From Tidjanibacter sp. (lineage in GTDB: Bacteria > Bacteroidota > Bacteroidia > Bacteroidales > Rikenellaceae), in contig JAFVSJ010000005.1 in NCBI GenBank assembly GCA_017503805.1, forward strand, positions 141,258 to 205,257: 64,000 nucleotides of DNA, given 5' to 3'. The notes below the pieces were generated by a model that had not been told where the DNA came from, did no database searches, and saw only the letters and a program-made list of their open reading frames with translations. The stretch's first letter is position 1; each line of letters begins with the position of its first letter. Both the position numbers and the translations under genes were made by a program. Below, in pieces: positions 29,522 to 36,403 of the stretch.

Positions 29522-29989
29522 TTATATCTCCGACTCAAGCACTTTCTTGGCCTGCTCTGCGCGGAACTCGTCGAGCTTCACCTTGAGGGCTTCGTCGGTC
29601 ACTGCCATCATCGCCACAGCGAGCAGAGCTGCATTCTTTGCGCCATCTATGCCTACCGTGGCAACGGGAATACCCGAGGGCATCTGCACCATCGAGAGCA
29701 ACGAATCCAAGCCTTCGAGCGAACGCGACTTGATGGGCACTCCAATTACGGGGAGCGTTGTAAATGCAGCAACCACACCTGCAAGGTGTGCAGCACCACC
29801 GGCACCAGCAATAATCGCCGCCATACCGCGCTCTCTTGCACCCGACACCCACTCCTCCAGTGCAGCGGGAGTACGATGTGCGCTCAATACTCTCTTTTCG
29901 TATTCAATTCCAAACTGCTCCAAAATAGCAGTCGCGCCCGACATTACGCCCCAGTCGCTTGTCGAACCCATTACAACTCCAACTTTCAT
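29522..29989 (-). CDS. purE: N5-CAIR mutase, class I PurE
   Basis: Moves the carboxyl group of N5-CAIR to C4, giving CAIR. 155 residues include [21 protein letters not shown], the glycine-rich [12 protein letters not shown] and the substrate-binding [20 protein letters not shown]. These are class I features, so a PurK partner is expected, yet no purK is in this window. It is first in the 13-gene purine operon. A terminator hairpin ends only 31 bp upstream of the start, so expression may depend on read-through. Confidence 0.97.
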   Translation of the reverse strand: MKVGVVMGSTSDWGVMSGATAILEQFGIEYEKRVLSAHRTPAALEEWVSGARERGMAAIIAGAGGAAHLAGVVAAFTTLPVIGVPIKSRSLEGLDSLLSMVQMPSGIPVATVGIDGAKNAALLAVAMMAVTDEALKVKLDEFRAEQAKKVLESEI

Positions 29990-30020
29990 TCTTTATTGAT
30001 AATCTAAATATAGTAAAAGT

Positions 30021-30051
30021 GTGACCGCCAACGCAATATGTTGGCGGTCAC
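30021..30051 (-). terminator. Terminator/attenuator hairpin before purE
   Basis: Perfect 12-bp stem GTGACCGCCAAC / GTTGGCGGTCAC with a 7-nt loop. On the minus strand it is followed by ACTTTTACT, a short U-rich tail. It lies between pyrB and purE, both minus-strand. It can end the pyr transcript and the candidate RNA at 30073-30275, or attenuate entry into purE. Confidence 0.75.
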
Positions 30052-30072
30052 CCATTTTATTTCACTTCGTAT

Positions 30073-30275
30073 ATGGTCGCAATTTTAGCTTTCGAGTGAG
30101 CACATTTCTCGGGAGCAAGGGCCATTTCAAGCCTCCTCGCTTCCAGCCAGACGCTACCTGCATCCAACATTGTGCGCCTCCAATTCGTTCGGGCGGATAT
30201 GTTTCGGGGTTGCCTCATAATAATCTCTATTTTTGCTGACCACTACCCTATCATTCGAGCATCGGCAGCGACTAT
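30073..30275 (-). ncRNA. Structured RNA upstream of purE, possibly 6S-like
   Basis: No credible coding frame covers this 386-bp gap, yet the minus strand folds well. The 5' end ATAGTCGC pairs with GCGACCAT about 200 nt later (30268-30275 with 30073-30080, 7 of 8 pairs). After a symmetric internal loop a second co-linear helix forms. A central hairpin joins AACAT with ATGTT and CGCC with GGCG. A Bacteroidota promoter precedes it and a terminator follows. Size (about 200 nt), rod shape and a purine-gene neighbour resemble 6S RNA, which lies next to purK in some cyanobacteria and upstream of purD in epsilonproteobacteria. A purine leader without 6S function is the alternative. Confidence 0.4.
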
Positions 30276-30313
30276 CGTTTGGGGTACCTTTCGGTTATCA
30301 ATATCCAACTTCG

Positions 30314-30345
30314 CAAAGTTACGAATTTATTCCTATTCTACGAAA
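30314..30345 (-). promoter_or_regulatory. Promoter for the purE leader/ncRNA
   Basis: On the minus strand TAACTTTG (30314-30321) matches TAnnTTTG, and TTTCG (30341-30345) lies 19 bp upstream as a -33-like element. Transcription would start near 30306, over 300 nt before purE. Confidence 0.55.
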
Positions 30346-30375
30346 TGATTTTTTCAATAATTTATCAACAAATTG

Positions 30376-31464
30376 TTACAATTTTGCCTTCGATTCGCAA
30401 TATACGCAACGGAACTTACCAGGTTTGTCGGTTGCGGGGCGGAAGAGCGAATCCACATTCTCCATATTGGAGATGCAGCGTTTATTGTGACAAACATACT
30501 CATTACGGATAGCATCCTCGGGAATAAGATCGATGGTCTTGCTATCATCTTTAGCCCACTCGAGGAGTTTCATAATGAGAGCCATACGTACAAACTTGCC
30601 GTTCTCTACCTGACGGAAATATGCTGCTCTGGGATCGGCATCCACATCTACGGTAATCTCGTTTACGCGGGGCAGCGGGTGGAGAATCCTCATCTCGGGA
30701 CGGGCATTCTTGAGTTTCGACGAATCGAGAATAAAGCTATCTTTCAGACGGTCAAATTCATCCTCATCGAGGAAACGCTCTTTCTGTACGCGAGTCATAT
30801 AGAGCACGTCAAGATCGCCCATAACCTCCTCCATCGACGATACCTCAATGTAGGGAACATTGTTTTTCTCGCAAACCTCGTGTTTCATATATCCGGGCAG
30901 ACGGAGCTGGTCGGGAGCGATGAGCACTACTTTCACACCCTCGTAGCGCGACATCGCCTTGATGAGCGAATGAACGGTACGACCAAAGCGAAGGTCTCCA
31001 CAGAAACCGATAGTGAGGTTGTCGAAACGACCGATCTCACGTTTGATGGTCAGAAGGTCAGTAAGAGTCTGAGTGGGGTGACTATGACTACCGTCACCTG
31101 CATTGATAATAGGCACCGTAGCATTCTGAGCAGCTACCAAAGCAGCGCCCTCCTCAAAGTGGCGCATAGCGATGATATCTGCAAAGCAGCTGATAACCTT
31201 GGTAGTGTCGGCGCAAGTCTCACCTTTGGCTACCGAGGAGCTCTTTGCATCCGAGAAACCGAGAACAGTGCCACCGAGTTCGAGCATTGCTGCGGTGAAA
31301 CTCAAGCGGGTGCGAGTACTTGGCTCATAGAAGAGCGTAGCGAGTTTCTTACCTTTGCAGGCCTCTGAATATTTCTCGCGATTGTCGATGATGTCAAGAG
31401 CGAGGTTGATTACTTCGTCAAGTTCCTGCATCGAAAGGTCGGTGGGGTCAATCAAGTGTCTCAT
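30376..31464 (-). CDS. pyrB: Aspartate carbamoyltransferase fused to a PyrI-type zinc domain
   Basis: Condenses carbamoyl phosphate with aspartate. Residues 1 to about 303 are a full catalytic chain: carbamoyl-phosphate loop [10 protein letters not shown] (47-56), [24 protein letters not shown] and the HPLPRVNEI aspartate region. A linker ([20 protein letters not shown]) leads to a C-terminal tail with Cys325-x4-Cys330-x22-Cys353-x2-Cys356 and the CISNMENV phrase. That tail matches the zinc domain of the separate PyrI regulatory chain (CISHAEPV in E. coli). The nucleotide-binding allosteric domain of PyrI is missing, so CTP/ATP control of the classical kind is unlikely. Last gene of the pyr operon. 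Confidence 0.95.
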   Translation of the reverse strand: MRHLIDPTDLSMQELDEVINLALDIIDNREKYSEACKGKKLATLFYEPSTRTRLSFTAAMLELGGTVLGFSDAKSSSVAKGETCADTTKVISCFADIIAMRHFEEGAALVAAQNATVPIINAGDGSHSHPTQTLTDLLTIKREIGRFDNLTIGFCGDLRFGRTVHSLIKAMSRYEGVKVVLIAPDQLRLPGYMKHEVCEKNNVPYIEVSSMEEVMGDLDVLYMTRVQKERFLDEDEFDRLKDSFILDSSKLKNARPEMRILHPLPRVNEITVDVDADPRAAYFRQVENGKFVRMALIMKLLEWAKDDSKTIDLIPEDAIRNEYVCHNKRCISNMENVDSLFRPATDKPGKFRCVYCESKAKL

Positions 31465-31530
31465 AGTCGTATATTTATTTAATTTGGATTAAAGTTTTTG
31501 TTTAACTAACCTATACTGATTTTTCTCTTA

Positions 31531-32169
31531 TTATTTGTTCATCCAAGACTCATCTTGGGGGTTGGCCATAAACTGTTTGAGTCGCGCTTCATCACTCTGC
31601 TCGATGTAACCTTTCTCCACAGCCACACCCACGAGAGTATCGAAGTTGGAGAGCGAGTAGTTCACCACGTTTGCAGCCGCAAGTCTCTCAAGACCTTTCT
31701 TCATACCATAGGTAAAAATGCTAACTACACCAAGCACTTCGGCACCCGCCTCACGCAGAGCCTCCACCACATCAATGCAGCTACCTCCTGTAGAGATAAG
31801 ATCCTCTATCACAACCACCTTTGCGCCCTTTTCGAGTCTACCCTCTATGCGATTACCTCTACCGTGGTCTTTGGCACTTCCGCGCACGTAGCCCATAGGC
31901 ATATCGAGAATATCGGCTGCGATGGCAGCGTGGGCAATACCAGCCGTACTCGTACCCATCAGCACCTCCGCCTCGGGGAATTTATCTTTGACGGTCTGCG
32001 CAATAGCATTCTCAACAACTTTGCGCGCTGCGGGGGCAGTCAGAATGAGGCGATTATCGCAATAGATGGGGCTTTTGATGCCACTTGCCCAAGTGAAAGG
32101 CTTATCGGGGCTCAAGAAAACTGCTCCGATGCTCAGCAATTCGGCTGCTACTATTTTTTCGGTATTCAT
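31531..32169 (-). CDS. pyrE: Orotate phosphoribosyltransferase
   Basis: Makes orotidine 5'-phosphate from orotate and PRPP. 212 residues include FTWASGIKSPIYCDNR near the N-terminus and the PRPP loop VVIEDLISTGGSCIDV. GYVRGSAKDHGRGNRIEG provides the catalytic flexible loop. It lies 17 bp after pyrF in the operon. Confidence 0.97.
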   Translation of the reverse strand: MNTEKIVAAELLSIGAVFLSPDKPFTWASGIKSPIYCDNRLILTAPAARKVVENAIAQTVKDKFPEAEVLMGTSTAGIAHAAIAADILDMPMGYVRGSAKDHGRGNRIEGRLEKGAKVVVIEDLISTGGSCIDVVEALREAGAEVLGVVSIFTYGMKKGLERLAAANVVNYSLSNFDTLVGVAVEKGYIEQSDEARLKQFMANPQDESWMNK

Positions 32170-32186
32170 ATATCAATTAAAGTTAA

Positions 32187-32900
32187 TTAGTTCAACTCCA
32201 AAAATTCCGCAACACAACGGCGATATGCCGCAACAGGATCCTCTGCAGCAGTAATGGGACGACCCACAACGATATAGTCCGAACCGAGCTGGCGGGCGCG
32301 TGCGGGCGAAGTGATGCGCACCTGATCATCGGCTGCCGAGTCGGCAAAGCGGATACCGGGTGTAATGGTCATAAACTCATTGCCGCAAGCCTCCTTAACA
32401 ATGGTCGACTCAAGAGGTGAGCATACTACTCCGTCGAGACCTGCCTCTTTGGCATTGCGAGCATATTTGATGATAGTGTCACCGATGGTTGCACTGATGA
32501 GCAGTTCTTGTTGCATAGTCTGCTCCGAGGTCGAGGTGAGTTGTGTCACAGCAATCAGCAGAGGGCGAGTACCATCCGCACGAGTAAGTCCCTCCTTGGC
32601 TGCTTTCATCATCTCCACTGTGCCAGATGCGTGTACATTTACCATATCCACATCCAAAGCAGAGAGCACCTTCATAGCTTTACGAACCGTATTGGGGATG
32701 TCGTGGAGCTTCAGATCGAGGAAAATTTTGTGACCTCTGCGTTTAATCTCTTTTACGATGGCGTTACCCTCGGCATAGTAGAGTTCCATACCGATTTTGA
32801 GAAATGGTTTGCGTTCCTCATTCTCGAATTTGTCCAAGAAAGCGAGCGTCTCCTCTTTCGACGAGAAGTCACAAGCAATGATTACATCTTTTGCGTTCAT
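32187..32900 (-). CDS. pyrF: Orotidine 5'-phosphate decarboxylase
   Basis: Decarboxylates OMP to UMP. The catalytic Asp-Lys-Asp array is in LDLKLHDIPNTVRKA, and GIRFADSAADDQVRITSP with YIVVGRPIT forms the phosphate site. The 237-residue length and motif order are those of the short PyrF class (E. coli/B. subtilis), not the ~275-residue form found in many Bacteroidota. It overlaps the pyrD stop by four bases. Confidence 0.97.
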   Translation of the reverse strand: MNAKDVIIACDFSSKEETLAFLDKFENEERKPFLKIGMELYYAEGNAIVKEIKRRGHKIFLDLKLHDIPNTVRKAMKVLSALDVDMVNVHASGTVEMMKAAKEGLTRADGTRPLLIAVTQLTSTSEQTMQQELLISATIGDTIIKYARNAKEAGLDGVVCSPLESTIVKEACGNEFMTITPGIRFADSAADDQVRITSPARARQLGSDYIVVGRPITAAEDPVAAYRRCVAEFLELN

Positions 32901-33796
32901 ACGATTCCGATTATATCTGTAAGTTTTTCTATTCCAAGTCTTTCCATTTCCGCTGGCAGAGCCTCAATAATCTCCTTGCAAGCGTAGGGATTGCGCAAGT
33001 TGGCCGCACCCACTTCCACTGCCGTTGCTCCTGCCATCATCATCTCGATTACGTCTGCTGCGCTCTCTACGCCACCGCAGCCGATGACGGGAATCTTGCA
33101 AGCCTTCGACACCTGATAGACCATCCTCACCGCCACGGGGAATACGGCTGCGCCCGAGAAACCACCCATCTTATTAGCAATCACAGGTTTTCGTGTGCGG
33201 GTGTCGATCCTCATACCGAGCATCGTATTAATCAGGCATATACCATCTGCACCTGCCTCTTCGGCAGCTTTAGCTATAGCCACAATATCGGTCACATTAG
33301 GAGTAAGTTTCACGTATAGCGGCTTTGTCACCACCTTCTTAACGGCTCTTACCACCTCGGCTACCGACTCGGGCGATGTGCCAAAACTCATACCGCCTCC
33401 GTGAACATTGGGGCAACTCACATTGAGCTCAATAATCTCCACCTGCTCCTCTTTGGTGATTTTCTCACAGCACTCCACATATTCGTCTATCGAGAATCCG
33501 CTGATATTGGCCACGATAGGTTTGCGGAAAACCGCCCTCATTTTGGGCAGTTCTTCGGCCACAACGGCATCAATGCCCGGGTTCTGCAATCCTACGGCAT
33601 TAATCATTCCTGCGCTACACTCGGCCACCCTCGGCAGTGGGTTGCCATAGCGAGCCTCACGCGTAGTGCCTTTGAACGATATGGAGCCCAAGATATTGAT
33701 ATCGTAAAATTCGGCCATACCATAGCCGTAGCCGAAGCATCCGCTTGCGGGAATCACAGGGTTGTCGAGCTTCACTCCGCTCAACACGACACTCAT
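32897..33796 (-). CDS. pyrD: Dihydroorotate dehydrogenase, class 1B catalytic subunit
   Basis: FMN enzyme oxidising dihydroorotate; the class 1B form passes electrons to NAD through PyrK. Start ATG 33796 (MSVVLSGVKLDNPVIPASG) fits the family; ATG 33814 would add six residues and overlap the pyrK end. Motifs include NVSCPNVHGGGMSFG, with the class 1B Cys in place of Ser, then VKLTPNVTD, NKMGGFSGAAVFP and the FMN-phosphate block VIGCGGVESAAD. The neighbouring pyrK confirms the type. Confidence 0.96.
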   Translation of the reverse strand: MSVVLSGVKLDNPVIPASGCFGYGYGMAEFYDINILGSISFKGTTREARYGNPLPRVAECSAGMINAVGLQNPGIDAVVAEELPKMRAVFRKPIVANISGFSIDEYVECCEKITKEEQVEIIELNVSCPNVHGGGMSFGTSPESVAEVVRAVKKVVTKPLYVKLTPNVTDIVAIAKAAEEAGADGICLINTMLGMRIDTRTRKPVIANKMGGFSGAAVFPVAVRMVYQVSKACKIPVIGCGGVESAADVIEMMMAGATAVEVGAANLRNPYACKEIIEALPAEMERLGIEKLTDIIGIV

Positions 33797-33804
33797 ATCT
33801 CTCT

Positions 33805-34554
33805 TTACTTCCATATCAACTCCTCCTTGCTAAATACGGGGCCCTCCTTGCAGATACGTTTTGCACCACTGCGAGTCTCCACACTACAACACATACATAC
33901 GCCAAATCCGCAGGCCATCCTCTCATCGAGGCTCACCTCACCCGGCCACTCCAACGATTTGCAGAGAGCCCTGAGCATAGGCATAGGGCCGCAAGCGTAG
34001 AAGTAGTCGCACTCGAGTCCCTTTTCGCGGATAACATCAGTCACAAAGCCTTTTGTGCCGACCGATCCATCGACGGTTGCCACATAGCACTCCACGCCAA
34101 GTTGCAAAAACATATCTTGTGTCACCACATCGGCGGCGCTATTGAAACCGAGAATCACTACGGGTTTTACGCCCCTTGCGAGGAGTTTTTTGGCAAGATT
34201 ATAGAGCGGGGCACAGCCCACACCACCGCCGAGCAGTGCAGGGTGTTGGCAATCAGCATCCTCACTAAATCCATTGCCGAGTCCGGTCAGCAAGTCGAGC
34301 ACTGTGCCCTCCTCCATCTGACTCATAGCTTTTGTACCCTCGCCAACCACATCGTAGACCAACGAAATGCTCTTCTCGTCGTAGTCGAAGATGGATATGG
34401 GCCTACGGAGGAACTTGCCCTCGATAGCCACATTTACAAACTGACCTGCGCAGTCGATATATTGCGTATCGCCCTCAAGCACCATCAGCATCGTCTTTGC
34501 CGAGAGGGCCCTATTGGACACAACCGTATATTTATCTCTCTTATACATAAGCAA
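33805..34554 (-). CDS. pyrK: Dihydroorotate dehydrogenase electron transfer subunit
   Basis: FAD and [2Fe-2S] subunit linking PyrD to NAD+. 249 residues: an N-terminal ferredoxin-reductase barrel with the FAD motif FLRRPISIFDYD, an NAD-binding segment LLGGGVGCAPLYNLAKKLL, and the C-terminal cluster MACGFGVCMCCSVE with a further Cys in RICKEGP. The 3' end runs into the pyrD start. Confidence 0.96.
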   Translation of the reverse strand: MLMYKRDKYTVVSNRALSAKTMLMVLEGDTQYIDCAGQFVNVAIEGKFLRRPISIFDYDEKSISLVYDVVGEGTKAMSQMEEGTVLDLLTGLGNGFSEDADCQHPALLGGGVGCAPLYNLAKKLLARGVKPVVILGFNSAADVVTQDMFLQLGVECYVATVDGSVGTKGFVTDVIREKGLECDYFYACGPMPMLRALCKSLEWPGEVSLDERMACGFGVCMCCSVETRSGAKRICKEGPVFSKEELIWK

Positions 34555-34563
34555 TTACTTTAT

Positions 34564-35844
34564 CTACTTTTCGTATGCGACTTTGCCCTGTGCGATGGTA
34601 AGTTCCACCTCTCCCCTCATTCTCATTCCGGCAAAAGGTGTGCTTTTGCCCATCGAGAGGAACTGAGTGGGATCTACTGTGTACTCGGAACGAAAATCCA
34701 CAAGAGTGGCATCCAAAGGCTCGCCGAGTTTAATTCCGCCACCGATACCAAGCAGTCGGCGTGCATTGAGCGACATCAGCCTCACGAGGTGCTCGAGGTT
34801 GATAACTCCGCCACATACCATAAAGGTATAGATTGCCGCAAGCGAGGTTTCAATTCCCACAACACCCATAGCGCTCTTCTCCAGGCCACGATTTTTCTCC
34901 TCAAGCGAGTGGGGAGCGTGGTCGGTAGCAATCACATCTATGGTGCCGTCGGCTATACCTCTACGCAAGGCCTCCATATCCTCCCTACCTCGCAGGGGTG
35001 GATTCATCTTGAATCGGCCCTCTTCGCGCATATCTTCGTCGCAGAGCACAAGATAGTGAGGAGCGGTCTCGCAAGTGACTTTCACACCACGAGCTTTGGC
35101 TGCGCGGATGAGTTCCACGCTCTCTTTGGTGGAGATGTGGCAGACGTGGAGACGACATCCGGTGCGTTCGGCAATCTCTATATCGCGCTCAACCTCGGCC
35201 CATTCGCTCTCGGAGCAAATACCTCGGTGTCCCCTACTTTGGGCCCATTCGCCGTCGTGAATATAGCCACCGTTGAGCAGACTCTCCACTTCACAGTGTG
35301 CGGCAAGCAGTTTGCCCGTAGGAGCAATGGCCTTCATAGCCTCCTCCATCACCTCGGCCGATTGCACGCCTGCACCATCATCGGAGAAACCTGCCACGTA
35401 GGGTGCGAGGGCTGCATAGTCTACACACTCATCACCCTTGCGGGCGAGAGTGATGGTTGCATAAGGGAGCACATCGATGACCGCATCGCGCTCAATTATA
35501 TCGAGTTGAGTGCGGAGATTCTCAAGAGTATCGGGTGTGGGGTTAAGGTTAGGCATCGGGCATACGGTGGTAAATCCTCCACGAGCCGATGCTTTAGTTC
35601 CGGTTGCGATGGTTTCCTTATAACCGTAGCCTGGTTCACGCAAATGAACGTGCATATCCACAAGGCCGGGCAATAGATAGCGACCTTCGCCATCTACAAC
35701 AGCATCGCCAACGAAAGGTATGATCTCCTGTGCCACCTGTGTCAGCACTCCGCCCTCCACACGCACATCCAAGCGTTGGAAAGCATCATTATACCAAACC
35801 TTTGCGCCCTTGATTACCAACGACTCTCTATTCTCCAAACTCAT
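34564..35844 (-). CDS. pyrC: Dihydroorotase
   Basis: Zinc amidohydrolase closing carbamoyl aspartate to dihydroorotate. 426 residues place it in the type I group, longer than the ~345-residue E. coli enzyme. The metal motif is DMHVHLREPGYGYKE, with the later ligands in HCEVES, HICHISTKES and the catalytic Asp in IATDHAPHS. It is first in the pyr operon; a promoter, leader ORF and terminator lie just upstream. Confidence 0.97.
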   Translation of the reverse strand: MSLENRESLVIKGAKVWYNDAFQRLDVRVEGGVLTQVAQEIIPFVGDAVVDGEGRYLLPGLVDMHVHLREPGYGYKETIATGTKASARGGFTTVCPMPNLNPTPDTLENLRTQLDIIERDAVIDVLPYATITLARKGDECVDYAALAPYVAGFSDDGAGVQSAEVMEEAMKAIAPTGKLLAAHCEVESLLNGGYIHDGEWAQSRGHRGICSESEWAEVERDIEIAERTGCRLHVCHISTKESVELIRAAKARGVKVTCETAPHYLVLCDEDMREEGRFKMNPPLRGREDMEALRRGIADGTIDVIATDHAPHSLEEKNRGLEKSAMGVVGIETSLAAIYTFMVCGGVINLEHLVRLMSLNARRLLGIGGGIKLGEPLDATLVDFRSEYTVDPTQFLSMGKSTPFAGMRMRGEVELTIAQGKVAYEK

Positions 35845-35866
35845 ATCAATTCAGAAAAATAAGTAT

Positions 35867-35901
35867 AAAAAAAGAGGTAACTCGCAGGGGCGACTTACCT
35901 C
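35867..35901 (-). terminator. Intrinsic terminator (attenuator) before pyrC
   Basis: On the minus strand GAGGTAA pairs with TTACCTC, with an inner TCGC/GCGA stem, followed at once by seven T residues. It ends 23 bp before the pyrC start and lies after the pyr promoter, so it can only act as an attenuator of the operon. Confidence 0.8.
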
Positions 35902-35993
35902 ATATTCCGAAAAATTGCAAAGACACTACGACCACCAAAGCCAACATTTCGTGCCATCTGGCAAGCGGGTGATATTTGGGTGCAAATGGTCAT
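35895..35993 (-). CDS. Candidate 32-residue leader peptide of the pyr operon
   Basis: ATG at 35993 opens MTICTQISPACQMARNVG..., and the frame ends at TAA 35895-35897, which is part of the 5' arm of the attenuator hairpin. A ribosome that reaches the stop would cover the hairpin. The mRNA just before the hairpin is U-rich (TGTCTTTGC and AATTTTTCGG), which could slow polymerase when UTP is low. Both are design points of the E. coli pyrL-pyrBI leader, where the coding frame runs into the terminator. No good Shine-Dalgarno sequence is seen, which is normal here. Translation is inferred, not shown. Confidence 0.45.
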   Translation of the reverse strand: MTICTQISPACQMARNVGFGGRSVFAIFRNMR

Positions 35994-36017
35994 AATCTTC
36001 ACAGCTCAATTTGCCCA

Positions 36018-36049
36018 CAAAAGTAGTCAATTCTTTTGAGATTTCAAAA
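36018..36049 (-). promoter_or_regulatory. Promoter of the pyr operon
   Basis: Minus-strand TACTTTTG (36018-36025) with TTTTG (36045-36049) 19 bp upstream is an exact Bacteroidota -7/-33 pair. The predicted start near 36010 gives a leader of about 165 nt before pyrC. Confidence 0.7.
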
Positions 36050-36365
36050 CGCCTCCACAACAAAATGTTATTTTTCGCACGACACGCCTCGTTAGGAAAT
36101 CATCTGGTGATACAGCGATAGCATCAAGGAGTGTGGTCTCGATGGCGGTTCCAATATATCCCCATCACACAAGGTCGTATTGAAACATATTAAAGATTAG
36201 AGTTTTAGGCCCACGCCGATCCGTTCAAATACAATCAAGAACGATTAATAATGAAATAGTTGCAGACCGAAGTCTGGGTATTGTCAGATAGCCATCAGGC
36301 ACGCATATCATAAGACTTGAGATAAAAAAGTGGCGATCAAAAGCTCAAATCTCGAAATTTATCGG
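36050..36365. other. Non-coding gap between pyr promoter and mutS
   Basis: About 315 bp with no convincing reading frame. A small CAGAC-CGAA-GTCTG hairpin lies at 36263-36276. I see no repeat or recognisable gene remnant. Confidence 0.5.
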
Positions 36366-36373
36366 TACTTTTG
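36366..36373 (+). promoter_or_regulatory. -7 box for mutS
   Basis: TACTTTTG matches TAnnTTTG, 30 bp before the GTG start of mutS. No clear -33 element. Confidence 0.45.
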
Positions 36374-36403
36374 TAAGTTATAACCCTACAAAAACTGCAG
36401 CAA

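Noticed and set aside
30021-30490. Short plus-strand frames upstream of pyrB
   Set aside because: They overlap each other, run through the terminator hairpin and the candidate promoter, and show no protein family features; RNA structure explains the region better.
33745-35676. A 643-codon plus-strand open frame opposite pyrC/pyrK
   Set aside because: Antisense shadow of two well-supported genes; no promoter or family features.
35720-35995. 91-codon plus-strand frame over the pyr leader
   Set aside because: It overlaps the start of pyrC and the leader. The opposite strand has a promoter, leader frame and terminator in logical order, so this frame is treated as a shadow.
36050-36165. Possible short protein remnant (minus strand, about 45 codons) upstream of the pyr promoter
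   Set aside because: No start codon, no family resemblance and it overlaps the promoter; not enough to call a gene.
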